In this document: one piece after another, positions 8,301 to 16,975 of the stretch
Layout: the number at the start of each line of letters is the position of its first letter
Numbering within the stretch: position 1 is the first letter of the stretch
The notes under the pieces: model-generated
Seen by the model: the letters and a program-made list of their open reading frames with translations, nothing else
The model's database searches: none
Told to the model about the DNA's origin: nothing
Origin: Opitutia bacterium
GTDB lineage: Bacteria; Verrucomicrobiota; Verrucomicrobiae; Opitutales; Opitutaceae
Reading direction: 5' to 3'
DNA: 64,000 nt
NCBI GenBank assembly: GCA_947442255.1
Contig: CANEVO010000005.1
Location: forward strand, 1-64,000
Position numbers and translations under genes: made by a program

Positions 8301-9531
8301 TCAACGCGCCGCCGCGCGCAGCGGGGACGGCAGGCCGAGAAACGCGGCGGCCGGAGACCGCTCCACGCCGACGACATCGCGCGGATGGATCACGAAGCGC
8401 GCGAACATGCCCTGGCGCATGTGCTCCGCGACATGGCAGTGAAAGAGCCAGCTGCCCGGATTGTCGGCGACCAGATCAGCCACCTTCATCGTCGCCGGGA
8501 GCAGTTCGACCACATCGGTGCGCCGGCGGCCCTCCTCGACGACGCGCAGCCCGTGCCAGTGCGCGGTGTGAAAATCCTGCTCCGAACCGAGCGCGAGCAG
8601 ATACCAGCGGACGCGCTCGCCGGCATTCGCCTGCAGCGCCGGCAGGTTGCCAAAGACGAAGCCGTTGATCGCAAAGCGCGAGCCTTCCTCGATCAGTTGC
8701 CGGGTCGAGGCCCAGTTCATGCCCGCCGCCGGGCTGCCCGCGGGCACGGGATCCTCGTCCTCGTCCGCGTTCTCCTCGGCCAGGCTCTCGTTGAAAATCA
8801 TGAACAGCGTCGCGAATTCGCGATCGACATCGGCCGGCGTGCCGTCGGGCCGCGCCCGTTTGGGATCGGTCACGATGAGGCAGCCCACGAGTCCGAGATT
8901 CGTCTCCGCATCGGCCCGCACGTGGCTGTGATAGAGCCAGACCTTGGAACTCGGCTCGCCCGGCAGCGGACCGGAGTTTTCGTCGAGCTGCCAGACGTAG
9001 GTGAAACGCGCGCCGGGCGCCACCGCCGCGCCGCGGCCCGGACCCGGTTGATAGAAGGCGCCCTCGCTGTCCTTGTCGTAGTGCACGCCGTGCGGATGCA
9101 TCGACAGCGGCTGCGAGGCGCGGTTGAGGAACGTGATCGCCAGATACTCGCCCACCACGCCGCGCAGCACGGGCCCGAGGATGCCCAGCGTCGGGTTCGC
9201 GGCCACGCGGGTGCGGAAAGTGTCGTCGGTATACTGCACGTAACGCACCTTTTCACCCGTGGCATTGAAGACGACGGCGGGCGGCAGCGGCAGGCCGCAC
9301 ACCTCGTCGCGCCGGGCGGGGACGAAATCCCAAATCGCCGGTTCCGCGGCGACGCAGTAGCGGCGCGTCTTTTTCGGATCGGGTTTCTGGCCGAAAATCG
9401 TGCCGCCCAGGTCGCCGGTTTCCACCGTGCACGTCGGCTTAACGGGGGGGCGGCAGCTCGACCGCGCCGACGCGCGGCGCCGGCAGCAGCGTGGCGGCGA
9501 AGGCGAGCAGGAAGGCGAAGGAAAATTTCAT
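8301..9531 (-). CDS. Ceruloplasmin/hephaestin-like two-domain multicopper oxidase, with frameshift after the signal peptide
   Basis: The mature part (GTG-equivalent codon at 9425 to stop at 8301) holds all four copper motifs: MHPHGVHY, VWLYHSHV, TAHWHGL and LFHCHVAEHMRQGM (type 1 Cys-His plus Met axial ligand). Segments such as KDSEGAFYQPG and SSKVWLYHSHV are close to the ceruloplasmin/hephaestin pattern of ferroxidases. Seven bases after rlmN an ATG at 9531 encodes a signal peptide (MKFSFAFLLAFAATLLPAPR) that terminates at TAA (9441-9439). Removing one base from the seven-G run at 9444-9450 (seven C on the coding strand) joins the frames as ...VELPPPVKPTCTVETGD. The sequence as given therefore lacks an exportable oxidase. 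About 409 aa when repaired, two cupredoxin domains. Confidence 0.85.
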
Positions 9532-9538
9532 GAAGGCG

Positions 9539-10651
9539 CTAGACCGTGGCGGCGAGCTGGCCGCACCCGGCGGCAATGTCGATGCCCCGACGCTGGCGCA
9601 CCGTGCTGGGCAGGGCAAACTCGTCGGCGAGGATGCGCTGGAATTGCTTCGCCGCCTCGCCGCGCGTCGGCGCGCCCGCGTAGCCGGCCGTGGGATTGAG
9701 CGGGATCAGGTTCACCTGCGCCGGCATGCCGTGGAGCAGCCGGCCGACGGCGCGGGCGTGGTCGGGCGAGTCGTTTTTGCCCTCGATCAGCGTCCACTCG
9801 TAAAAGATGCGGCGGCCGGTCGTCGTGCTGTAGGTGCGGCACGCCGCCATGAGCTCGTCGAGCGGCCATTTCTTCGCGGCGGGGACGAGCGCCGCACGCT
9901 CGGCCTGCGTCGCGGCATGCAGCGAAACCGCGAGGTGCATCGGACGCTTTTCCCGCGCCAGCCGCAGGATGCCGGGCACCACGCCGACGGTGCTCAACGT
10001 GATCCGCTCCGCCCCCAGCGCGAGCCCCGCTTCGTCGCGCAGGATGTCGATCGCATGCATCACGGCATCGTAGTTGTGCAACGGCTCGCCCATACCCATC
10101 AGCACGACGTTGCGCAGGCGGGCGAGCGGCCTCGCGGCCCGGTCAACGAAAGCCGGCCGCCGTGGGTACGTGGCGCCGGTCGCCGACGTCCGGAGCGCGC
10201 GGGCGACGTGGACGGCTTGGGCGACGATTTCGCCGGGCGTGAGGTGGCGCGTGTAACCCATCTGGCCGGTGGCGCAAAAGACGCAGCCCATCGCGCAACC
10301 GACCTGGCTGGAGACGCAGGCCGTCACGCGGCCGGTGAAATGCATCAGGACGGTCTCGATCTTCTCCGCGTCGTCGAGCGCGAGCAGGTATTTGCGGGTG
10401 AAGCCGTCGGTCGATTCGCTTTCCAGCGCAGTGGTCAGGACGCCGATACGGGTGTCCGCGATCAGCCGCGCCCGCGCCTTCGGCGGCAATTCGGACATCG
10501 CCTCGAACGTGGCGGCGAGTTCGAGGTAGAGATAGTTCCAGAGCCGCGCCGCGTGCACCGGCGACAAATCCCAATGGACGAACTGCGCCCGCAGTTCGTC
10601 GCGGGTCAGGTCGTAGAGATTGATCCGTGCGGCGGGCGATTTCATGGGCAC
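9539..10651 (-). CDS. rlmN: 23S rRNA (adenine-2503-C2) / tRNA A37 methyltransferase RlmN
   Basis: RlmN is a radical-SAM enzyme that methylates A2503 of 23S rRNA and A37 of some tRNAs. The CxxxCxxC cluster motif is CAMGCVFC, preceded by VSSQVGC. GMGEPLHNYD and ITLSTVGVVPGI are the family signatures, and the catalytic cysteine near the C-terminus lies in DIAAGCGQL. Length 370 aa is typical. The stop is only 7 bases from the ATG of the multicopper oxidase signal peptide, so the two are likely co-transcribed. ATG 10651 or the second Met (10645) may be used. Confidence 0.96.
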   Translation of the reverse strand: MPMKSPAARINLYDLTRDELRAQFVHWDLSPVHAARLWNYLYLELAATFEAMSELPPKARARLIADTRIGVLTTALESESTDGFTRKYLLALDDAEKIETVLMHFTGRVTACVSSQVGCAMGCVFCATGQMGYTRHLTPGEIVAQAVHVARALRTSATGATYPRRPAFVDRAARPLARLRNVVLMGMGEPLHNYDAVMHAIDILRDEAGLALGAERITLSTVGVVPGILRLAREKRPMHLAVSLHAATQAERAALVPAAKKWPLDELMAACRTYSTTTGRRIFYEWTLIEGKNDSPDHARAVGRLLHGMPAQVNLIPLNPTAGYAGAPTRGEAAKQFQRILADEFALPSTVRQRRGIDIAAGCGQLAATV

Positions 10652-10766
10652 GGCAAGTCAACCGCCCTTCGGCCAAAATGCGAGCGGCACGAAAAAACCA
10701 CGCGTGAACGCGCCGCCCCACTCCGACGGCAGCGCAGGGGGAAAATCGCCAAAGGCCCTCCGCGGT

Positions 10767-12188
10767 TCAAAAGAACGTGTAGTATTTCCCCTGTGCTAGC
10801 CGCGAGATCAGGAGCGCCAGCTCGACCGCGTGGTAGTCGCCCCACATGCACGCCTCGCCGCACGGCACCTTGCGCCCTGGGGGGATGTAGTCCCAGCCGT
10901 TGGGCCGGTGATACACGCTGTGCAGCAGGAGGCCCTGATGCTTTTTGTCGGTGGACAGATAAGGCTCGTCGAAGAGCGTGTCGGCAATGGTCAGGCCGGC
11001 TTGGAAATAGCGGCTGCCCGCCGCCGTCTTGCCGCGCGCGGTCAGATAGGTGCCGAGCCGCAGAAGTCCCTGCGCGGCGATCGCGGCGGCCGAGCTGTCC
11101 ACCGGCTCGTGGGAATTGAACGGATCGGCCGCGCGTTTCGTGAAATCGCCGAGCCGGTGCGTGTTGGCGGCATTGCTGTCCCAATACGGCACGCCGTCCC
11201 GGGCGGAGTAGCCGTCGATGTAATAGTCGCTCGCGGCACGCGCGGTTTCGAGAAAGAGATCGGTCACGGCGGCCCGGCCGCCCACGGCGTCGAGGTCCGG
11301 ACCCTTCACGGTGTCGAGAAACTCAAGCTGCTCGGCATAACCGCAGATGATCCACGCAGCACCGCGCGTCCACGTCGTGAACGGCGAATACCCCTGCTGG
11401 GAGCTCGGGCAGCGGAACTGCCCGTCGTTGCGGTTGAAAACCGATTCGTGCGCCACGCGGCCGCGCATGTCGTAGCTGTCGCGGCCCTGCCCGAAGAACA
11501 CGTTGAAGCGCGCGGTCGTCGCGGCGTGCTCGATCGCGCGGTGGAGGAGATTCACGGGCTTGTCGCCCTCGCCCATCAGCACGTGGCCGAGCTGGTGGCC
11601 GACCGACAGCGAGCGCAGCGAACGGATCGTGTCGGCGAAGAGCGAATGAGGACCGTTGAAGGAGTAGATGTACCCGCCCGGGGCGACGCCGGTGCCCGCC
11701 GGCGCATCCGCCAGCGGCGACCAGGGCTGAGTATACGCCGTCCGGACATGGCGCGCGGCCTGCACCGCACCGGACACCTTCAGGGCGACTTCCGTGTAAT
11801 CGAGCTCGCGCTGGTCGGCGGGGATTTTCCCCTCGAGGATGAGCCGGCGCAGGTTGCCGTAGGTGGAGATATTGTTGAACCCGTGGTCGTGCACGCCGAC
11901 GTGCGAGACGTGCGAAGCCATCAGCTTCAGGGTCTTTTCGCGGCCGAGTTTCAGCATCGCCGTATCGCCCGTGGCGTCGAAGTGCAGGAACGTCATGCCG
12001 AACTGAAACCCCTGCGTCCACTCCGTCCAGCCGCGGGAGGTGTAACGCCCCTTGATGGTGAACACCGGCGTGCCTTTCGCGGGATCCCACGCAGCGTCGA
12101 TCGCGCGGATCTTCTGGCCGGCGAGTTCGAACAGGCGGGCGGTTTTCTTCTGTAACTTCCGAGGCGTCAGGCTGGCGTTGATCTTCAT
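10767..12188 (-). CDS. Glycoside hydrolase family 88-like (unsaturated glucuronyl/galacturonyl hydrolase), 473 aa
   Basis: GH88 enzymes cleave unsaturated uronic acids released by polysaccharide lyases by hydration of the 4,5 double bond. The alpha/alpha-barrel signatures are visible: FTTWTRGAAWIICGYAEQ matches the STWARGQAW-type segment, followed by GVPYWDSNA and EPVDSSAAAIAAQGLLRLGTYL. The protein is longer than a basic GH88 (about 370-400 aa) because of the N-terminal part. No signal peptide is seen from ATG 12188, so it is predicted cytosolic. No lyase or uronate genes lie beside it. The exact sugar is unknown, and family 105 is the alternative. Confidence 0.8.
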   Translation of the reverse strand: MKINASLTPRKLQKKTARLFELAGQKIRAIDAAWDPAKGTPVFTIKGRYTSRGWTEWTQGFQFGMTFLHFDATGDTAMLKLGREKTLKLMASHVSHVGVHDHGFNNISTYGNLRRLILEGKIPADQRELDYTEVALKVSGAVQAARHVRTAYTQPWSPLADAPAGTGVAPGGYIYSFNGPHSLFADTIRSLRSLSVGHQLGHVLMGEGDKPVNLLHRAIEHAATTARFNVFFGQGRDSYDMRGRVAHESVFNRNDGQFRCPSSQQGYSPFTTWTRGAAWIICGYAEQLEFLDTVKGPDLDAVGGRAAVTDLFLETARAASDYYIDGYSARDGVPYWDSNAANTHRLGDFTKRAADPFNSHEPVDSSAAAIAAQGLLRLGTYLTARGKTAAGSRYFQAGLTIADTLFDEPYLSTDKKHQGLLLHSVYHRPNGWDYIPPGRKVPCGEACMWGDYHAVELALLISRLAQGKYYTFF

Positions 12189-12575
12189 GGCGGCGGGAAA
12201 AAGAAGGCTCGACGTTGCTCCCGGACGGGCGGCAAGCCAAGGGTGAAAGGCCGACGGAGCGGCCGGCTGCACCGCTCGACGCCCGGCGCTGGACGACCAC
12301 CAAGGCAATCGGGAGGCCGCCAGCAAGCACTCATTCATATCGGAAAACTGAACCGCACCCACCAGCGACGAAACTGCGAACATCGCCTCGACGGGGTTTG
12401 CGCCGTCCCTCAGGGTGATCGCATGTGCGGAGCGATCGACCCCAGCGGGCGGGCGGCGATTTCAAAGATCGTCTCCCCGTTGCTCGCCGCCGGTGCCGTG
12501 GCCCTGATCCGGCAAGGCGGGGCCCGCTGAGTGGCGAAAAGCCCCACTCAGCCCGGCCGAAACCCCCTTTTCCTC
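12189..12575. other. Gene-free gap between divergent GH88 and deacetylase genes
   Basis: I see no convincing gene, RNA or repeat in these 387 bases. A plus-strand open frame at 12243-12530 is Arg/Gly-rich shadow-like sequence. Promoters for both divergent genes should lie here, but none is obvious by eye. Confidence 0.5.
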
Positions 12576-13457
12576 ATGCTCATCCTCCACGATCCCCGCT
12601 GTGTGGACTACGGCTCGGCGGTCCGGCCCGAACAACCGGCGCGCATCACCCGCACCGTGGCTCATCTTAAGGCCAGTCAGCCCGGCTGGACCTGGCGGGT
12701 TCCTGAAACCGTGGTGGATGACGCCCTGCTCCGGCAGGCGCACACGATGGCCCACGTGCGCCGGTTGGAGGAACCGTACGACTTCGACCCCGACACCCCG
12801 TTTTTTGCGGGCATCGGTGACCACGCGCGGCGTTCCGTAGCGGGCGCGGTGGACGCGGTCTATCATGCGATCACCCGTGGCACGCCGGTGTTTTCGCTCA
12901 TGCGCCCGCCGGGGCATCATGCGAAGACCGATGCCGCGATGGGGTTTTGCTACCTCAACCAGATCGTCCTCGCCACCCTCGCCGCGCAGGGGCAATTCGG
13001 CGCCAAGCGGGTCGCCATCTGGGATTTCGACGCGCACCACGGCAACGGCACCGAGGCAATCCTGCATGGGCGCGAAAACGTTTTCTTCGCCTCCGTCCAC
13101 CAGCATCCGGGTTATCCCGGCAGCGGGACGCACGACCTCGGACCCCGGACGCGCAACTGGCCCGTCGCACCGGATGCCCCCCGGACCGTCCATATGGCGG
13201 CACTCCGGGCCTCGCTCGACGCCGTGGTCGCGTTTAAGCCGGACCTCATCCTGGTTTCGGCCGGTTTCGACGCCTACGCCCGGGATCCCATCACGATGAT
13301 GACGCTGGAGCGGGAGGATTTTGCCACGCTGGGGACCTGGCTGCGCGAAACGCGGCTGCCCGCAGCGGCGATCCTCGAGGGCGGTTACAGCAACGAGCTT
13401 CCTTTGTTGATTGAAGCTTTCCTGGCGGCGTGGGAAAACCCCTTCCCGACTGTATGA
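12576..13457 (+). CDS. Histone deacetylase-like amidohydrolase (class II/AcuC-APAH type), 293 aa
   Basis: Zinc-dependent deacylases of this family act on acetyl-lysine, acetylpolyamines or related amides. The active-site segments are intact: SLMRPPGHHA (general-base His pair), MGFCYLNQI, the zinc ligands in WDFDAHHGNGT, the third ligand region LVSAGFDAY, and the EGGYS tyrosine segment. The order and spacing fit class II. ATG 12576 gives the start MLILHDPRC, which matches the family start. The stop overlaps the RNase D start by four bases (ATGA), so the two are translationally coupled. The substrate is not known. Confidence 0.9.
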   Translation: MLILHDPRCVDYGSAVRPEQPARITRTVAHLKASQPGWTWRVPETVVDDALLRQAHTMAHVRRLEEPYDFDPDTPFFAGIGDHARRSVAGAVDAVYHAITRGTPVFSLMRPPGHHAKTDAAMGFCYLNQIVLATLAAQGQFGAKRVAIWDFDAHHGNGTEAILHGRENVFFASVHQHPGYPGSGTHDLGPRTRNWPVAPDAPRTVHMAALRASLDAVVAFKPDLILVSAGFDAYARDPITMMTLEREDFATLGTWLRETRLPAAAILEGGYSNELPLLIEAFLAAWENPFPTV

Positions 13458-14632
13458 TTTCGCGTTTTATTCCGCCGCAGCTCCGCCGTTTGCTCGGCGT
13501 AAAAGTGACCACCCAACCGCCTTCCTTCCAGCTTCTCGACCAGCCCGGCTCGCTCGACCCGCTGTTGCATGCGCTGGAACGCGTGGAGGAAGTCGCCCTC
13601 GATACCGAGGCCGACAACATGTACCATTACGGGACGCACGTCTGCCTCCTCCAGTTTCTGGTGAACGGCGATGTCTTCCTGGTCGACGTGCTCGCCCCCG
13701 GCCTGAAACTCGAACCGCTGTGGAAGGCGCTCGCGACGAGGCATCTGGTGATGCACGGCAGCGACTTCGACCTGCGGCTGTTGCACGACCACTGCCGGTT
13801 TCGCCCGAAGAGCCTCTTCGACACGATGCTCGCCGCCCAGCTCCTCGGCCGGGCGCGCGTCGGACTCGCGGGACTGCTGGCCGACCATTTCGGCGTGGCG
13901 CTCGACAAGGACGGCCAGAAGGCCAACTGGTCGAAGCGCCCGATCACGGCCAAGCTGCTCGACTACGCGGCGCTCGATGTCTGGCACCTGCCCGGGTTGC
14001 GCGACATCCTGATGCGCGAGCTGGTGAAGCTGAAGCGCGTCGACTGGCTCGAGCAGCAATGCCGCGCCCAGATCGAGTCCGGCTTTGGAGGCTTCGCCCC
14101 AGCGACGGACAACGACTGGCGCATCGGCCGGAGCGAACGTCTCCGCGGACCCGGGCTCGGCGTGTTGCATGCCATCTGGCACTGGCGCGAAGCGCAGGCC
14201 GAAAGGCTCGACACCCCGCCCTTCAAGGTCTGCGGCAACACCCTGCTACTCAAAATCGCCGAGGGCGCCGAAGCCGGCGAAGCCGAAGCGACCCTGCTCG
14301 CCACCGTGCATCTGGGCAAACGTCACGACCGGATCTTGCCGTCGCTCGCCGCCGCCGTGCGCGCGGGCTTCGCGCGCGATCCGAAAACGCTGCCCCGGCG
14401 ACCCGGGCGGGATCCGAATCACGTTTCACTGACGCAGGCCGAGATCGAACTGCAGGACCGCGTGCGGGCGGATCGCGACCGCGTGGCCAAGAAGCTCAAC
14501 ATCGAGGCCACGTTGATCGCGAACCGGGCGCAGCTCGCCTTGATCGTGCGCTCGCCGCAAAAACTCGATGAGATCCTGCTGCCTTGGCAGGCGGAGTTGC
14601 TGCGCAACGAACCCTCGCTGAGGGGAACTTGA
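13454..14632 (+). CDS. rnd: Ribonuclease D-like 3'-5' exonuclease with HRDC domains
   Basis: RNase D trims tRNA and other structured RNA 3' ends. The DnaQ-fold exonuclease motifs are present: Exo I VALDTEADN, Exo II HGSDFDLRLLHDH, Exo III LLDYAALDVWHL. The segment WRIGRSERLRGPGLGVLHAIWHWRE begins the first HRDC domain, and HVSLTQAEIELQDRVRADRD continues into the second. Length 392 aa is standard. The start codon ATG overlaps the deacetylase stop (ATGA). Confidence 0.9.
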   Translation: MISRFIPPQLRRLLGVKVTTQPPSFQLLDQPGSLDPLLHALERVEEVALDTEADNMYHYGTHVCLLQFLVNGDVFLVDVLAPGLKLEPLWKALATRHLVMHGSDFDLRLLHDHCRFRPKSLFDTMLAAQLLGRARVGLAGLLADHFGVALDKDGQKANWSKRPITAKLLDYAALDVWHLPGLRDILMRELVKLKRVDWLEQQCRAQIESGFGGFAPATDNDWRIGRSERLRGPGLGVLHAIWHWREAQAERLDTPPFKVCGNTLLLKIAEGAEAGEAEATLLATVHLGKRHDRILPSLAAAVRAGFARDPKTLPRRPGRDPNHVSLTQAEIELQDRVRADRDRVAKKLNIEATLIANRAQLALIVRSPQKLDEILLPWQAELLRNEPSLRGT

Positions 14633-14711
14633 CGGCATCGCGCCGGCGCGACGGCTGGACACGCCGCGCTTGCGAAACCCCGGTGCCCGGCCCAGCTTTG
14701 CCACCCACCCC

Positions 14712-15008
14712 ATGAGAACCGAAGCTGTCCCGCGCGAACGCGCCTATGGTAAGCGACGCCGGCGAGCCGTTTTACTTTTTTCCGCCGCGATCTTTTCGAG
14801 CCTGGGCGGTTGCGCCACGCACACCACGGCCAGCGGCGGCAAAGAGACCTCGGTGCTGGGCGGGGCGGTCGCGGTCGCAACCCAGTCGTTCCAACCGCCG
14901 CCGCCCACGACGCTGAACCTCGACACGTCGAAGATGATCGGCAACGGCACGCCGTCGGGCAACAGGGTCTCGCTCTTCTGGGGCTTGATCACGTTGCACG
15001 ATTATTGA
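14712..15008 (+). CDS. Small predicted lipoprotein, 98 aa, unknown function
   Basis: The N-terminus has a basic region (ERAYGKRRRRA), a hydrophobic core (VLLFSAAIFSSL) and a lipobox-like LGGC, so the mature protein would be lipid-anchored at C34. The remainder is short and Pro/Thr-rich, ending WGLITLHDY. No family is recognised. A good hairpin terminator follows. It lies 79 bases after rnd on the same strand. Confidence 0.6.
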   Translation: MRTEAVPRERAYGKRRRRAVLLFSAAIFSSLGGCATHTTASGGKETSVLGGAVAVATQSFQPPPPTTLNLDTSKMIGNGTPSGNRVSLFWGLITLHDY

Positions 15009-15042
15009 GCGGCGATCGGGCCCGTCGGCCCGCGGATCGTTG

Positions 15043-15060
15043 CCCGCGGAAGCGGGTTTT
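15043..15060 (+). terminator. Rho-independent terminator after the lipoprotein gene
   Basis: CCCGC-GGAA-GCGGG (15043-15056) forms a perfect 5-bp GC stem with a tetraloop and is followed directly by TTTTCCTTT. It separates the upstream genes from oleC. Confidence 0.6.
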
Positions 15061-15104
15061 CCTTTGCCCCGGCCGGCGATTACACGCGAGGCTCGGGGCG
15101 ACCC

Positions 15105-16790
15105 GTGCCAACGCCTCCCGCCAATGCCAATATCGCGCGCCATCTCTCGCTCATGGCCGCGGCGCAACCGACCGGCCTGGCGCTCAAGGTTCCCCGCGGC
15201 CGGACCCGTGGCGGGGAGATCGACTACCTCGCGCTGACCTTCGCCGAACTCGACGCGGAGGTCGCCGCGTGGAGCGCACGGCTGACGGCCGCCGGGATCA
15301 AGCGCGGCGATCGCGCGCTCGTCATGGTGCGCCAGGGGCTGCCGCTCATCGCCGCCGCCTTTGCGCTCTTCCGGATCGGGGCCGTGCCCGTGATCATCGA
15401 TCCGGGCATGGGGCTGGGAAATTTTCTCCAATGCGTGCGCCGCTCTAGGCCGCGCGCGTTGGTGGGTATTCCGGTGGCGCGGCTCGTGAGCCGCCTGTTT
15501 CGCGGAGCGTTTCGCTCGGTCGATGTTCGCGTGCCGGCGAGCGCTTCCCTGACGGCCCGCCTGATCCAGGGCGGCATCGTTGCAGCGCCCGGCCTCGAAA
15601 TCGCCGCGAACCGCGCGGACGATGCCGCCGCGGTACTTTTCACCTCCGGCTCCACCGGCGCACCCAAGGGCGTCTGCTACGAGCACGGCATGTTCGACGC
15701 GCAGGTGCGGCTCATCCGCGAGACCTACACGATCGAGCCGGGCGAGGTCGATCTGCCCTTGCTGCCGATTTTCGCGCTCTTCAATCCCGCCCTGGGGATG
15801 ACCACGATCGTGCCCGAGATCGACCCGCGCCGGCCCGCCACGATCGATCCGGCGAAAGTCGTCCAGGCGATCCAGCAGGAACGCGTGACGAACTCGTTCG
15901 GTTCGCCCACTCTCTGGCGCAAGATCGGCGAACACTGCGTCGCCCACGGCCTGACGCTCCCCACCCTGCGCCGCGTGCTCTGCGCCGGCGCGCCCGTGCC
16001 GGCCTCGCTCTGGAAACAATCGCGGGTGTTTCTGCCCGGCGGCCGGCTGCACAGTCCTTACGGGGCCACCGAAGCGCTGCCCGTCGCGAGCGTGGCGGCG
16101 GACGAAATCGACGTCACGTCCACGCGGGGCGCGTGCGTCGGCCAACCGGTGAAGGAGATCGAAGTCCGAGTCGTGGCGATTCGCGACGAACCCATCCGCA
16201 CGCTCGCCGAGACGCGCGAACTTCCGGCCGGCGAGATCGGCGAAATCATCGTGCGCGGGCCGGTCGTCACGAAAGTCTACGACGCCCAGCCCGAGGCGAC
16301 CGCGCTCGCCAAGATTTCCGATCCGTCACCCCTGCCCCCGGACCAGCCGGCCGGCGGTGCCCCGGCACCGGTCTGGCATCGGATGGGAGATTGCGGCTAC
16401 CTCGACGCCGCCGGCCGGCTCTGGTTCTGCGGGCGCAAGGCCGAGCGCGTGGAAACGCCCGGCGGCGTGTTGCACACCGAGCCCTGCGAACAGGTATTTC
16501 GCCTGCATCCCCGCATCGGGCGCTGCGCCCTCATCGGCCTCGACGAACGTCCTGCCCAGCGGCCGGCGATCGTGGTCGAGGCGAAGGTGCGCGACTCCCG
16601 GGCCGCCCGCGCCTTCGCCCGTGAACTGCGCGAACTGGCAGTACGCCACCCGCACACGCAGGCGATCAAAATTTTCTACTTTCATCCCCGTTTCCCGGTA
16701 GACGTGCGTCACAACGCGAAAATCCACCGCCTCACCCTGGCGAAATGGGCGGCGACCGCGAAGAGTTTTCGGTCCGAACCGAAGCGCTGA
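15105..16790 (+). CDS. oleC: OleC-like acyl-AMP ligase family protein (olefin beta-lactone synthetase)
   Basis: OleC belongs to the ANL adenylating superfamily and converts beta-hydroxy acids to beta-lactones in head-to-head long-chain olefin synthesis. The P-loop-like A3 motif is LFTSGSTGAPKG (about 178-189). LPIFALFNPALGMTTIVPEI is a segment I associate with OleC rather than ordinary acyl-CoA ligases. Others are SPYGATEALPV (A5), WHRMGDCGYLDAAGRLWFCG (A7/A8) and the late lysine region HNAKIHRLTLAKW. Start is GTG 15105, because homology-like residues precede the first in-frame ATG (15153). oleD follows 185 bases on. oleA and oleB are not visible in the window, so the specific assignment rests on this pairing. 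Confidence 0.82.
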   Translation: MPTPPANANIARHLSLMAAAQPTGLALKVPRGRTRGGEIDYLALTFAELDAEVAAWSARLTAAGIKRGDRALVMVRQGLPLIAAAFALFRIGAVPVIIDPGMGLGNFLQCVRRSRPRALVGIPVARLVSRLFRGAFRSVDVRVPASASLTARLIQGGIVAAPGLEIAANRADDAAAVLFTSGSTGAPKGVCYEHGMFDAQVRLIRETYTIEPGEVDLPLLPIFALFNPALGMTTIVPEIDPRRPATIDPAKVVQAIQQERVTNSFGSPTLWRKIGEHCVAHGLTLPTLRRVLCAGAPVPASLWKQSRVFLPGGRLHSPYGATEALPVASVAADEIDVTSTRGACVGQPVKEIEVRVVAIRDEPIRTLAETRELPAGEIGEIIVRGPVVTKVYDAQPEATALAKISDPSPLPPDQPAGGAPAPVWHRMGDCGYLDAAGRLWFCGRKAERVETPGGVLHTEPCEQVFRLHPRIGRCALIGLDERPAQRPAIVVEAKVRDSRAARAFARELRELAVRHPHTQAIKIFYFHPRFPVDVRHNAKIHRLTLAKWAATAKSFRSEPKR

Positions 16791-16826
16791 GGCGCCCAGA
16801 TTTTTTCGTTTGGAATGGCCTGCATG

Positions 16827-16851
16827 GAAACGCGGCGCCCTGCCGCGTTTC
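16827..16851. repeat. Perfect 10-bp hairpin between oleC and oleD
   Basis: GAAACGCGGC and GCCGCGTTTC are exact reverse complements separated by GCCCT. There is no T-tract behind it, so it may be an attenuating or mRNA-stabilising structure in the oleC-oleD spacer rather than a simple terminator. Confidence 0.55.
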
Positions 16852-16975
16852 GACCCGCACCCCGCGCCGAGGGCGGCGCGGCCCAATTTTGCCCAAGACA
16901 AAACCGTGGGGCAGAAATGAGGCCTGAAACGCCGTAGGTGACACGAGCCGGAATTCCAGTTTTTCTGCCGTCCGC

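Noticed and set aside
12243..12530. Plus-strand open frame before the deacetylase
   Set aside because: Arg/Gly-rich, no conserved motif, no start signal; likely noncoding.
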